64,000 bases of DNA from assembly GCF_010692745.1 (NCBI RefSeq), contig NZ_JAAHTB010000015.1, positions 41,292 through 105,291 of the forward strand. The letters run 5' to 3'. The translations under genes were made by a program, and so were the position numbers. Source of the DNA: Methylobacterium sp. BTF04 (GTDB lineage Bacteria > Pseudomonadota > Alphaproteobacteria > Rhizobiales > Beijerinckiaceae). Every line of letters begins with the position of its first letter. Within the stretch, counting starts at the first letter, position 1. Positions 20,421 to 29,075 of the stretch are shown here, in pieces. A model generated the notes under the pieces. That model saw only the letters and a list, made by a program, of their open reading frames with translations, did not search any database and was not told where the DNA came from.

Positions 20421-20447
20421 AAAGCCGCGCCGGTGAGGCACGGCTTT
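20421..20447 (-). promoter_or_regulatory. hairpin between binding-protein and amidase 2 genes
   Basis: AAAGCCGCGCC at 20421-20431 faces GGCACGGCTTT at 20437-20447 with a 5-base loop. The one imperfect pair becomes a G-U wobble only on the minus-strand RNA, so the structure is favoured in the operon transcript. It could partly terminate or protect the transcript after the binding-protein gene, as is common where that protein is needed in excess. Confidence 0.55.
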
Positions 20448-20459
20448 CGGTCGTTGAGC

Positions 20460-21437
20460 TCAATTCGCCATGAGGCTCTTCTCGATGAAGTCGCGGCGCA
20501 CGAAGGTGGCATAGTCGGGCAGTGCCGGGAGATTGCCGAGGGCCACCTGCGTCTCCATCCCGGTCTTCAGGGCTTCGGCCGTGATGTCGACGCTGTCCGG
20601 ATAGACCTTCTCGCGCATCATGCGCTTGACTGCGGCCTCGACCACGGCGGGGTCGAGGTTGGGGAACTGCTTCTTGGCGATGGCGATGGTCTTGTCCGGC
20701 TCGGCATGCATGAAGCGGATCGCCTTCTCCAACCCGGTGACGACCTTCTGGGTGACGGCCGGATCGACGTCCTTGCGGGCGCTCACGGCCGAGAACGCAT
20801 AGGGGCCGTAGCGCTCGGGAAAGCTCAGCACGACCTTCATGCCCTTGGCCACCACCTGATCGAGACCGGGCTCGTACATCACCGCAATCTTGGCCTGCCC
20901 GGCGAGGAGCGGACCCGGCTCGGAGCCGAGCTGGACCTGGGTCATCTCCACGTCGTCGGGCTTGAGGCCGTTCTCCTTGAGGAGCTTCAGGAACAGGGAA
21001 GTACTCGTCGTCGGCATCAGCCCGGTGACGATCTTCTGACCCTTCAAATCCTTCACGTCGTTGAAGATCACGTCGGGGGTGGTGGCGATCCAGACCGCGG
21101 CTCCATTGACCACGTTGGCCACGACATTGACGGGCGCGCCTTTGGAAGCGGCGATGGCGGTCCATTCGGGGCCGTGGATCGAGTATTGCGCGCTTTTCGA
21201 AATGACGGCCGAGAGGGCCACAGCGGGGGCGCCCGCCGTCTCCTTCGTCACCTCGACGCCCTCGCCCGCGAAGAACCCGCCATCCATGGCGACGTAGAAA
21301 GGCAGATAGAGCATCGACTGGAAGGCCTGCGAGATCGTGACCTTGTCGGCGGCGCGGGCCGGCAGCGCCGCGAGGCCGGCGAGCCCCAAGGTTGCTGCCA
21401 GGGAGGTCGAGAGACGCAGACGCTTGAGACGGATCAT
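20460..21437 (-). CDS. ABC transporter substrate-binding protein, NMT1/SsuA type
   Basis: 325 residues. Start at 21437, with AAGGG upstream, gives a signal peptide MIRLKRLRLSTSLAATLG...ALPARA, so the mature protein is periplasmic. The body fits the NMT1/SsuA/TauA fold: FQSMLYLPFYVAMDGGFFAG near the N-terminus, then LKGQKIVTGLMPTTSTSLFL and EPGLDQVVAKGMKVVLSFPE. Family members bind alkanesulfonates, taurine, nitrate, thiamine precursors or pyrimidine-like compounds. With two amidases in the same operon, an amide or ureide ligand is an inference. Transcribed with the permease and ATPase upstream. Confidence 0.88.
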   Translation of the reverse strand: MIRLKRLRLSTSLAATLGLAGLAALPARAADKVTISQAFQSMLYLPFYVAMDGGFFAGEGVEVTKETAGAPAVALSAVISKSAQYSIHGPEWTAIAASKGAPVNVVANVVNGAAVWIATTPDVIFNDVKDLKGQKIVTGLMPTTSTSLFLKLLKENGLKPDDVEMTQVQLGSEPGPLLAGQAKIAVMYEPGLDQVVAKGMKVVLSFPERYGPYAFSAVSARKDVDPAVTQKVVTGLEKAIRFMHAEPDKTIAIAKKQFPNLDPAVVEAAVKRMMREKVYPDSVDITAEALKTGMETQVALGNLPALPDYATFVRRDFIEKSLMAN

Positions 21438-21561
21438 CCGTGAGGCCCTTCTTGGAGGAAATTGTTCGGCAAGCAAGTGCTCGGGAAACAGGTGTCGCAG
21501 CGTCGTGCGCAAGAGGTCGCCGAGGTTGGCGGACCGATGAGCGCAGAAGGCGGGTCGGGGA

Positions 21562-22488
21562 TCAGACCTGGACCTGACCGGTGGTGATGACCTGTCGCCA
21601 GGGAAGAATGCGTCGCTCGGCAAAATCGATGACGTGGTAGAGCAGGAAGCCCACGAACATCAGGACGAACAATCCGACCCAGACCGTATTGAGGTCGTAG
21701 AGGCTCGAGGCCGAGTAGATCAGGTGCCCGAGGCCGCGCTGCGACGAGATGAACTCACCGACCACGGCACCGACGAGGGCGAACCCGATATTGATGCGAA
21801 ACATCCCGATGATGGCGGGCAGGGTCGAGGGCACGATCACGCTCTTGAAGACGCGGTTCTTGGAGGCGCCCATCGAGGCGAGCAGAGCCTGCAGGTCGGG
21901 GTCGGCATCGCGCGCGGCCTGGTAGGCGGCGATGAGGGCGACCAGGGCGGTGAGCGAGACCGCGAGCGCCACCTTCGAGACGAAGCCCGTGCCGAACCAC
22001 AGGATCACGATGGGGGCGAGCGCAATCTTCGGCACCGAGTTGATGGCCACGATGAAGGGTTCGACGAGCCGTGCCACAAAGGCCGAATACCAGAGGCCGA
22101 GGCCGGCGACCGACCCCATCAGGGTGCCGATCAGGAACCCGATGATCGCTTCGATTACGGTGTACCAGGTGTCCACCGGCAGGGACCCGTCGCGCATCGA
22201 CGCGAGAAACACTCGCCAGATGCCCGATGGGGCACCGACCAGGAATTCAGTGAGCCAGCCGGCTCGGACCGCGACCTCCCAGGCAAGGAAGAACACCGCG
22301 ACGGCCAGCAGCTGGATGATGCCGCGCCCGAGCATCGTGTCGGCCGCTCTGGCGACGGCACCCGGCTTGGCGCGTGGCCGCACCGCGGATTTCCGAGCAG
22401 TCCGTGCCGACGCTTTCGGGGTTTGGGCGGTCGTCGGAATTTGGGACGGATTCGACGGCTGCGACGTTTTCAAAGCTTGCGACGCCAT
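21562..22488 (-). CDS. ABC transporter permease, SsuC/TauC type
   Basis: 308 residues with a hydrophilic N-terminal 60-residue tail rich in Lys, Thr and Ser, then about six transmembrane helices. The EAA loop for ATPase contact is visible as LLASMGASKNRVFKSVIVP. The frame opens 42 bases further upstream, but ATG 22488 overlaps the ATPase stop by one base (TGATG), the usual coupling. Inner-membrane pore of the transporter encoded by its neighbours. Confidence 0.9.
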   Translation of the reverse strand: MASQALKTSQPSNPSQIPTTAQTPKASARTARKSAVRPRAKPGAVARAADTMLGRGIIQLLAVAVFFLAWEVAVRAGWLTEFLVGAPSGIWRVFLASMRDGSLPVDTWYTVIEAIIGFLIGTLMGSVAGLGLWYSAFVARLVEPFIVAINSVPKIALAPIVILWFGTGFVSKVALAVSLTALVALIAAYQAARDADPDLQALLASMGASKNRVFKSVIVPSTLPAIIGMFRINIGFALVGAVVGEFISSQRGLGHLIYSASSLYDLNTVWVGLFVLMFVGFLLYHVIDFAERRILPWRQVITTGQVQV

Positions 22489-23273
22489 CAGGCGGCCCTC
22501 TGGCGGGTCTGGATCTCGAGTTCGCCGCACAGGGTCTGGAAGTAATCGGAGAAGCGCGGATCACTGCGCGCCCCGATCGGCGACCGCGCGTCGAGTCCGA
22601 TCTCGTGGACCGACTTCACCTTGGTCGGGCGATTGCCGAGAACCACCACGCGCTTGGACAGCGCGACCGCCTCGTCGATGTCGTGCGTCACCAGGACGAC
22701 AGTCTTGTGGAAGGTCTCCACCGCATCGAGAAGAACGCCTTCGAGGTAGAGCCGCGTCTGATAGTCGAGGGCCGAGAAGGGTTCATCCAGCAACAGAATA
22801 TCGGGATCCATGATCAGGGTTCGGATCAGCGCCGTCCGCTGCCGCATCCCGCCGGACAACATCTTGGGATAGGCATTCTCGAAGCCCGAGAGGCCGAACG
22901 TCGAGAGGTATTCGCGGGCCGTATCGAGGGCCTGGGCGCGATCGACGCCTTTCATCTCCAGGCCGAGCATCACGTTTTGCAGCACGGTCCGCCAGGGAAA
23001 CAGCAGATCCTTCTGCATCATGTAGCCGACCCGGCCTTGGAGCCCGGGCACCACCTCGCCACGAAACGTCATCGTGCCGCTGTCGGGCTCGAGAAGCCCG
23101 GCGATGACGTTGAACACCGTCGTCTTGCCGCAGCCGCTCGGGCCGATGATGCTGACGAAATCGCGCTCGTAGATATCGAAGGTCAGACCGTCCAGCACCG
23201 GAACCGGACCGCCCTTGCCGGGAAAGGACTTACGGATGCCGTCCAGGCTAAGTTGAACTTCGGGAGCCGTCAT
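22488..23273 (-). CDS. ABC transporter ATP-binding protein, SsuB/TauB type
   Basis: 261 residues, first gene of the operon, with an excellent ribosome binding site AAGGAGG 5 bases before the ATG. Walker A GPSGCGKTT, Q-loop MMQKDLLFPWRTVL, signature LSGGMRQRTALIRTL, Walker B DILLLDEPFSALD and the switch histidine in VLVTHDIDEAVAL are all intact. Energises import by the SsuC-type permease whose gene overlaps its stop by one base. Confidence 0.93.
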   Translation of the reverse strand: MTAPEVQLSLDGIRKSFPGKGGPVPVLDGLTFDIYERDFVSIIGPSGCGKTTVFNVIAGLLEPDSGTMTFRGEVVPGLQGRVGYMMQKDLLFPWRTVLQNVMLGLEMKGVDRAQALDTAREYLSTFGLSGFENAYPKMLSGGMRQRTALIRTLIMDPDILLLDEPFSALDYQTRLYLEGVLLDAVETFHKTVVLVTHDIDEAVALSKRVVVLGNRPTKVKSVHEIGLDARSPIGARSDPRFSDYFQTLCGELEIQTRQRAA

Positions 23274-23604
23274 GAAGCCTCCTTATGCGTGAGACGGCTC
23301 CAGCAAGCCTCAGGCCAACGGGAATTATGAATTCAAAACACTTGACCGCGGACGCATCGCTTTCGGCTTGAACCTAAAGCGGTCCGCTACTCGTGGTATT
23401 CGGTACGCTCGATCGTCCGGGACCAGGCTGACCCCGGGGGCGGCTCGGATCCATAAACCTCCTCACGGGAACGGGACGGGCCAGTCGATTGCGCACGAGC
23501 GAACGGTGCCCTAGCCTTTCTTCACAGCGTCGCGACGCCTCCGATCGAGGCCCCCGATGCTGCCGAACCCGCACGCCATGCGGAACGAACGACGAGGAGG
23601 ATGT
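23274..23604. other. divergent promoter region
   Basis: 330 bp between the ABC/amidase operon and the TGA-containing gene, transcribed in opposite directions. A short AT-rich patch near 23325-23350 is the most promoter-like stretch; no operator symmetry was clear. Confidence 0.4.
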
Positions 23605-25104
23605 ATGGACACGCATGCGACCGGGGATCCCGCGACTGGCGATCCCGGCGGTACGACCTGGGGGGCCCACAACACGGTGACGGTGGTCGATCCCTCACCG
23701 GTGAACTGGCTCTCGATCACTTGGAATACGATGGAGGAGGCCAACCGCGTCGATCACGACGGGATCGGTCAGCCGAGCCTCGCCGAATCCTGGCGCTGGC
23801 TCGATGCCGAGACCCTCGAACTCAAAATGCGGAGCCACGCCGTCTACCAGGATGGCGAGCCCTACGACGCGAAGATGTTCAAGCTCGGGTTCGACAAGGT
23901 CCAGGAATGGACCAACCCGCACCCGCCGGGCGCCTTCCTCAACTTCGCCCGCGACGTGACCTGCGAGGCGGTGGACGACGCCACGATCCGCATGCGCTTT
24001 CCCGGCGGCGACTCGGCCGCGGTGATGAAGCTCAGGGGCATGCATCTGCCCTCGACGCGATTCTGGAACGAGTGGGGCTTCATCGACCCGAAGACGGGAT
24101 CGGCCGAAGGCCATTGGTGAGTGATCGACGCGCCTGGTCCGTGGGGGACTGGCCCGTTTGTGCTCACCGAGGGTGTTTCGCTGATCGAATCCCGGTCCGA
24201 CCGGGTCGTGATGGAGCCCAACGCAACCTACTGGAATCCTGACCGCAAGCCGACGGTCCGGATCGTCTACGACAACGTGATCGGCAAGGCGGAGGGCATC
24301 GCGTCCGTCGCCTCCGGTGACGGACGCGTCGACGTGGTGTTCGACCTGACGCCCGACGAGGCCAAGGCCTTCGACGGCGGTGGCCATGGCGCGATCCAGA
24401 CGAAGAAGGCCAAGACGATCCTGTGCGGCGTCTTCAACGAAAAACGCGAAGGCTCGCCCTGGACCGATCCCGCCCTGCGCCGGGCACTCAATCTGGCGAT
24501 CGACCGCCAGTTCGTGCTCGACACCGGCGCACATGGCTACGGCACGGTGATCCCGGCCTTCATCCAGCCTGGCCGCTACGGCGCGGACCCGGAGATGAAG
24601 CCGTTCGTGCAGGATCTCGAGGCGGCGCGAACCGCCCTTGCGGCCCTGCCGAAGGCAGAAATCGTGATCGTCGGCTCGCCATCGCAGGCCGGCGTCATCG
24701 CGGCGATCCGCCACTGCCTCGCCAAGGTCGGGCTCACGGTGAGACCCGTGATCACGAAGGAAGCACCGCCGGAGGATTTCGACGTCAAGCTCGAATGGTA
24801 TTTCGACTGGACGCCGCAATACCCGGTAGCCTGCGTGCACCGCGAATTCTTCGGCAGCGACGGCGCTCTGCGGCAGGGTCCCGAGGACCCGGCCTTCGAT
24901 GCGCTCTACGCCAAGCTTCTGAAGAATCCGATGGAGCCGGCGCAGGAGGGCGTGGTGCGGGAAGTGGAGCGGTTCATTCAGGACGAGGCCAAGTGCCTCT
25001 TCCTGTATTCGCCCTTCACCCTGTTCGCGGTCTCGAACCGGGTGGATTTCACCGCCTACGACACCTGCATGTCGGAACTCGCCGAGACCCGCATCAAGGG
25101 TTGA
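23605..25104 (+). CDS. SBP_bac_5-type substrate-binding protein with in-frame TGA at codon 172 (candidate selenoprotein, else nonsense pseudogene)
   Basis: One continuous frame of 499 residues if the TGA at 24118-24120 is read as an amino acid. The first half (171 residues, strong GAGGAGG site before ATG 23605) and the second half (24121-25104) both match family 5 extracellular solute-binding proteins: QPSLAESWRWLDAETLELKM and YQDGEPYDAKMF before the TGA, DAPGPWGTGPFVLTEG, ATYWNPDRKPTV and DPALRRALNLAIDRQFVL after it. Codon use is the same on both sides and there is no other lesion. The TGA follows SAEGHW. A stem-loop with a GTGGG loop lies at 24134-24152. The gene sits 70 bp upstream of selB. 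It lacks any signal peptide, odd for a binding protein, and no permease is nearby. A TGG-to-TGA nonsense mutation is the simple alternative. Confidence 0.7.
24134..24152 (+). promoter_or_regulatory. possible SECIS-like hairpin downstream of the in-frame TGA
   Basis: CTGGTCC at 24134-24140 pairs with GGACTGG at 24146-24152 (seven pairs, two of them G-U) around loop GTGGG. Bacterial SECIS elements lie just 3' of the UGA and present a G-U in the apical loop; here the loop starts 21 bases after the TGA. The short stem in GC-rich DNA makes chance a real possibility. Confidence 0.3.
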
Positions 25105-25117
25105 GGTCATCCTGAAA

Positions 25118-25143
25118 ACCGGCGCGGAGCGATCCGCGCCGGT
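25118..25143. promoter_or_regulatory. perfect 11-bp hairpin between the TGA gene and selB
   Basis: ACCGGCGCGGA and TCCGCGCCGGT flank a GCGA loop in the 69-bp gap. No T-run follows, so full termination is doubtful. It may attenuate transcription into selB or stabilise the upstream mRNA. Confidence 0.6.
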
Positions 25144-25173
25144 CCATTACCGAACCCGGCAAAGTCCCAAACA

Positions 25174-27063
25174 ATGATCGTCGCCACGGCGGGGCATATC
25201 GACCACGGCAAGACGGCTTTGGTGAAGGCGCTCACCGGCGTGGATGCCGACCGGCTGCCGGAGGAGAAGGCCCGCGGCATCACCCTCGATCTCGGCTTCG
25301 CCTATGCGCGCGACCGGATCTCGCCCCTCGGCTTCGTCGACGTGCCCGGTCACGAGCGCTTGGTACGGACCATGGTGGCGGGTGCGAGCGGCGTCGATTG
25401 CGCGCTTCTGGTCATCGCCGCCGACGACGGCGTGATGCCCCAGACCCGCGAGCACCTCGCGATCCTCGACCTGCTCGGAATCGTTCGCGGTGTCGTGGCG
25501 ATCACCAAGAGCGACCGGGTGGATGCGGCCCGCGTCGGTGCGGTCACAGCCGAGGCGCGGGCGCTGCTCGCGGGAACCGGGCTTGCCGACAGTCCCATCG
25601 TGTCCTGTTCGGCACGCACCGGGGCCGGCGTCACCGCGATCGCAGGGCTCCTCGAGGCGGCCGGCGCGCGCACCGAGATGGCGGCGGAGGCCGACCGCGG
25701 TTTCCGCCTTGCGGTCGATCGCAGTTTCACGCTGGCGGGGATCGGGCTGGTCGTTACCGGTTCGATCCATGCGGGCAGCGTGCGCGTCGGTGACCGAATG
25801 CTCTTGTCCCCGGGTAATCGTGAGGTTCGGGTTCGCGGCATCCAAGCCCGGAACGCAGTCGTGGAATCAGCCACCGCTGGGGAACGCTGTGCCCTCAACC
25901 TCGCTGGTCCACGGCTCGCGCAGGGCGACCTCCACCGCGGCGACTGGATCCTGAGCCCGGACCTTCACGCCCCGACCGATCGGCTCGCCGTGCGGCTGGT
26001 TCTCCTGCCCGGCGAGGCCCGCCCGCTTCGGCATCGGACGCCGATTCAGGTCCATCTCGCCGCCGCCTCCGTGACGGGACGGGTTTTGCTCGACGATGGA
26101 CAGGCGCTCGAACCGGGCGGCAGCGTCATCGCGCAGCTGATCCTCGACGCGCCCCTCGGGGCGCTGGCACGAGACCGCTTCATCCTTCGCGACATCTCCG
26201 CCCGGCGGACGCTGGGCGGCGGTCGGGTCCTCGATCCGTTCGCGGCGCGCCGTGGCAACCGCTCGGCGGCGAGGCGGGCGGAGGGCGAAGCTTGCGACAC
26301 GCTCGACGACCGCGCCGCGCTCGCCGCGCTCCTCGCCGGGGCCGAGGGCGGGATCGATCTCGATCGCTTCCGCCTCGCGCGCAACCTGCGCCCGGAGGCG
26401 GAAGCCGCTCTGCTCGAAACGATGGGGGTCGTCGTGGCCCCCGGCCGCATCGGCCTGTCCTCCGGCCGCTTCGACGGGCTCTGCGATCGCCTGTGCGCGA
26501 TCCTGACCGCCCTGCATGAGCGGGAGCCAGACAATCCCGGCCTCGGCCTCGACGAGATCGCCGCGCTCCTTGCGCCGGCCCTCAAGCCTCTGGTCCGTCC
26601 AGCGCACGACCGGCTGATCGCCGACGGACGCATCGTCCGCAGCGGGTCCTACCTCCATGCACACGGCCACGTCGTCCGGCTTGCCCAGGCCGACGCGGAA
26701 GCCTGGGAGCGGATCCACGCCATCCTCATGGAGGCCGGCCTCGACCAACTGCGCCTGACCCTCCTCGCCGAACGGATGGGCCTCCAAGCCGACGCGCTCC
26801 GCGGCCTGTTGGACAAGCTCGGCCGGCTTGGCAACCTCGTCCGCGTCTCCCGCGCCTACTACATGCTGCCCGGTATCGTCGCGGATCTCGCGAGCCGGGC
26901 GCGATCCGTGGCCGAGTCCCATCCCGATGGTTTGCTCACCGTCGGTCGCTACCGGGATGCAACCGGCATCGGCCGCAATATGACGATGCCGCTGCTCGAG
27001 TATTTCGATGCGATCGGAGTCACGGTTCGGATCGATGAGGGCCGCCGCATCCGCCTCGATTGA
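25174..27063 (+). CDS. selB: selenocysteine-specific elongation factor SelB
   Basis: 629 residues, normal length for SelB. It is the GTPase that carries Sec-tRNA to UGA codons marked by a SECIS hairpin. The EF-Tu-like domain shows G1 [17 protein letters not shown]3 [12 protein letters not shown] and a G4-like ITKSD; the G2 segment [15 protein letters not shown] is the SelB type, not EF-Tu. Two beta-barrel domains follow, then a C-terminal half of winged-helix repeats ([24 protein letters not shown] and [16 protein letters not shown]) that bind SECIS RNA. It starts at ATG 25174. No selA, selD or tRNA-Sec is in the window. Its presence means the organism probably decodes some UGA as selenocysteine. 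It may be co-transcribed with the TGA gene upstream. Confidence 0.95.
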   Translation: MIVATAGHIDHGKTALVKALTGVDADRLPEEKARGITLDLGFAYARDRISPLGFVDVPGHERLVRTMVAGASGVDCALLVIAADDGVMPQTREHLAILDLLGIVRGVVAITKSDRVDAARVGAVTAEARALLAGTGLADSPIVSCSARTGAGVTAIAGLLEAAGARTEMAAEADRGFRLAVDRSFTLAGIGLVVTGSIHAGSVRVGDRMLLSPGNREVRVRGIQARNAVVESATAGERCALNLAGPRLAQGDLHRGDWILSPDLHAPTDRLAVRLVLLPGEARPLRHRTPIQVHLAAASVTGRVLLDDGQALEPGGSVIAQLILDAPLGALARDRFILRDISARRTLGGGRVLDPFAARRGNRSAARRAEGEACDTLDDRAALAALLAGAEGGIDLDRFRLARNLRPEAEAALLETMGVVVAPGRIGLSSGRFDGLCDRLCAILTALHEREPDNPGLGLDEIAALLAPALKPLVRPAHDRLIADGRIVRSGSYLHAHGHVVRLAQADAEAWERIHAILMEAGLDQLRLTLLAERMGLQADALRGLLDKLGRLGNLVRVSRAYYMLPGIVADLASRARSVAESHPDGLLTVGRYRDATGIGRNMTMPLLEYFDAIGVTVRIDEGRRIRLD

Positions 27064-27369
27064 CCCGCTTTTCCGGTTAGCGGTTTGGCGTGTGGTTCCG
27101 ACCAGCGGATCGTCTCGCAGGCGAATTGCCCAGCCTCGGTCGACGTGGTTGGTGGCCGGCCGGTCCTCGATTGCCTTGAGCGGCGCCAACGGAGGGGCAC
27201 GCCGCGAACGACGCAGGCACTCTGCATCCGGGGACCGCGATCAAGGCGGTATTGCTGAGCGCGACCCATCCGGTCGAGTCCGGTCCGCCGCAGGGTGAAA
27301 CACCTGTTTAAGGCTTCGCGTGCGAGAGGAAAGTGTTCTCGAAAAAAACAGACTGGCTTGGGATCGGCG
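27064..27369. other. intergenic after selB
   Basis: About 300 bp. A weak stem CCGCT/AGCGG at 27066-27085, followed by TTT, may end selB transcription. I looked for tRNA-Sec here and found no TCA-anticodon cloverleaf. Confidence 0.4.
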
Positions 27370-28908
27370 ATGGCTTCACTCATTCGCCTGTACCGCCGGC
27401 TGAACTCGGCCCATACTTGGATTGTGCTGAGCGTCTTGGCGCCCATCGGCATGGTCGTCGTGTCCAGCCTCATGCTGCTCGACTTGCGGCAGGACGCCTG
27501 GGAAAAAGCGGATCAGACGTCGAAGAACCTCCTGCAGGTTCTCGAACGCGACATCGCCCGCACGGTCGAGCTGTACGATCTCTCGTTGCGGGGCGCCGTC
27601 GACAGTCTCCACGCGCCGGGCGTCGCTCAGCTCAGCCCCGAACTCCGCCAGCTCGTCATCTTCGATCGTGCGAGTACGGCCCGTGACCTCGGCGTGATGA
27701 TCATCCTCGACGAGCGCGGCGACATCGCCGCCGATCTCGACGCGGTTCCGCCGCGCAAAGGCAACTACGTCGACCGCGACTATTTTCGCGTCCACAGAAC
27801 CCGCGGCGACCTCGGCCTGTTCATTGGTCAGCCGCTGATCTCCCGCCTGACGGGGGAGCGGATGCTGCCCTTCAGCCGGCGCATCAACAAGACGGACGGC
27901 ACCTTCGGCGGCGTGGTGCTCGGGAGCGTGAAGTTGTCCTACTTCACGCACCTCTTCAGCCAGATCAGCCTCGGACGCGCCGGAGCGATCAACCTCTACC
28001 TGCGGGACGGCACGCGGGTCATGCGGCAGCCCTACGTCGAGAGCGATATCGGCAAGAACATCGCGGACGCTCCAACATTCGAACGGTTCGTGCGCGAGAA
28101 CAGCGGCACCTTCGTCGGCACCTCAGTCCGAGACGGCATCGAGCGGCACTACAACTTCACCCGCGTGGGCGACCTGCCGCTCGTGCTGAACGTGGCGCTC
28201 TCCGTGGACGAGATCGAGGCGGATTGGCGCCTGAAGGCGCTCGTCATCGGCGGCATCGTGCTGCTGCTCTGTGGTCTGACGATTACCCTGTCCTTGCTGT
28301 TCAGCCGCGAGTTGCGCCGGCGCACGGCAATGCAAGCCGAATTCGCCAAGCTCTCCAAGACCGATGGGCTGACTGGCCTGCCGAATCGCCGTGCTTTCGA
28401 GGCGGGCTTCGCGGAGGCATCGGGATACCACGGCCGGCCGTTGTCTCTGCTGATCGTCGATGCCGATCACTTCAAGCACTTCAACGATAGCCATGGTCAC
28501 CAGATCGGCGACGACGTGCTGAAGGGCTTGGCGCAGTGCCTGTCGGCAAGCGTCCACCGCCCGCAGGACCTGGTCTGTCGCGTGGGCGGCGAGGAGTTCA
28601 CACTTCTCCTGCCGGATACCGACCAGGCCGGCGCCCTTCGCATCGCAGAGAAGGTTCATGCCGAGGTTTCGACCCTGGCGATCGGATCGGTTGGCATCGG
28701 GGCCGGGGCGGTCACGGTGAGCATCGGGCTCGCGAGCGTTACATCGACCCAGGAGCGAGACACCTCGCTGACGGACCTGTATCGCCGCGCGGACGCAGCG
28801 CTGTACGAGGCCAAGGAAGGCGGTCGGAACCAGACCCGGTGTGCCGCGATGCCGGTTGCTTCCGCAGCCGCGCAAAAGCGCCTTCTTCAGCTGGTGAGCA
28901 CGTCGTAG
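27370..28908 (+). CDS. membrane-bound diguanylate cyclase (dCache-GGDEF)
   Basis: 512 residues, starting at ATG 27370 just before the first membrane helix (about residues 15-40). A periplasmic Cache-type sensor of about 240 residues follows (RDYFRVHRTRGDLGLFIGQP, a small-ligand site pattern), then a second membrane helix near 305-325. The GGDEF domain starts DGLTGLPNRRAFEAGF; the active-site motif is GGEEF in CRVGGEEFTLLLP, so c-di-GMP synthesis is expected. The inhibitory I-site RxxD is present as RPQD five residues before the motif. It makes c-di-GMP in response to an extracytoplasmic ligand, probably affecting motility or biofilm. Monocistronic. Confidence 0.93.
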   Translation: MASLIRLYRRLNSAHTWIVLSVLAPIGMVVVSSLMLLDLRQDAWEKADQTSKNLLQVLERDIARTVELYDLSLRGAVDSLHAPGVAQLSPELRQLVIFDRASTARDLGVMIILDERGDIAADLDAVPPRKGNYVDRDYFRVHRTRGDLGLFIGQPLISRLTGERMLPFSRRINKTDGTFGGVVLGSVKLSYFTHLFSQISLGRAGAINLYLRDGTRVMRQPYVESDIGKNIADAPTFERFVRENSGTFVGTSVRDGIERHYNFTRVGDLPLVLNVALSVDEIEADWRLKALVIGGIVLLLCGLTITLSLLFSRELRRRTAMQAEFAKLSKTDGLTGLPNRRAFEAGFAEASGYHGRPLSLLIVDADHFKHFNDSHGHQIGDDVLKGLAQCLSASVHRPQDLVCRVGGEEFTLLLPDTDQAGALRIAEKVHAEVSTLAIGSVGIGAGAVTVSIGLASVTSTQERDTSLTDLYRRADAALYEAKEGGRNQTRCAAMPVASAAAQKRLLQLVSTS

Positions 28909-29075
28909 ATCGGGCCTGTTCCAAAGCCGGAGCCGCCTCCCAGCACGCTCGCAGGTCGCGTGGCGGCAGACCTCACGAACGGAGCGCTACGCTTTTCATT
29001 GCGATTTAATCCCGAGGTCGCAACGATGTGCGACGGCTGAGATTGTCCCTGCGCCGATGGGGATCACGAGTGTCC

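Noticed and set aside
19344..21443. A 699-codon open frame on the plus strand
   Set aside because: It spans the amidase 2 and binding-protein genes in antisense and has no recognisable domain.
23325..23345. TTCAAAA sequence as a possible tRNA-Sec anticodon loop near selB
   Set aside because: No anticodon stem or long acceptor arm can be formed around it. No tRNA-Sec was found elsewhere in the window.
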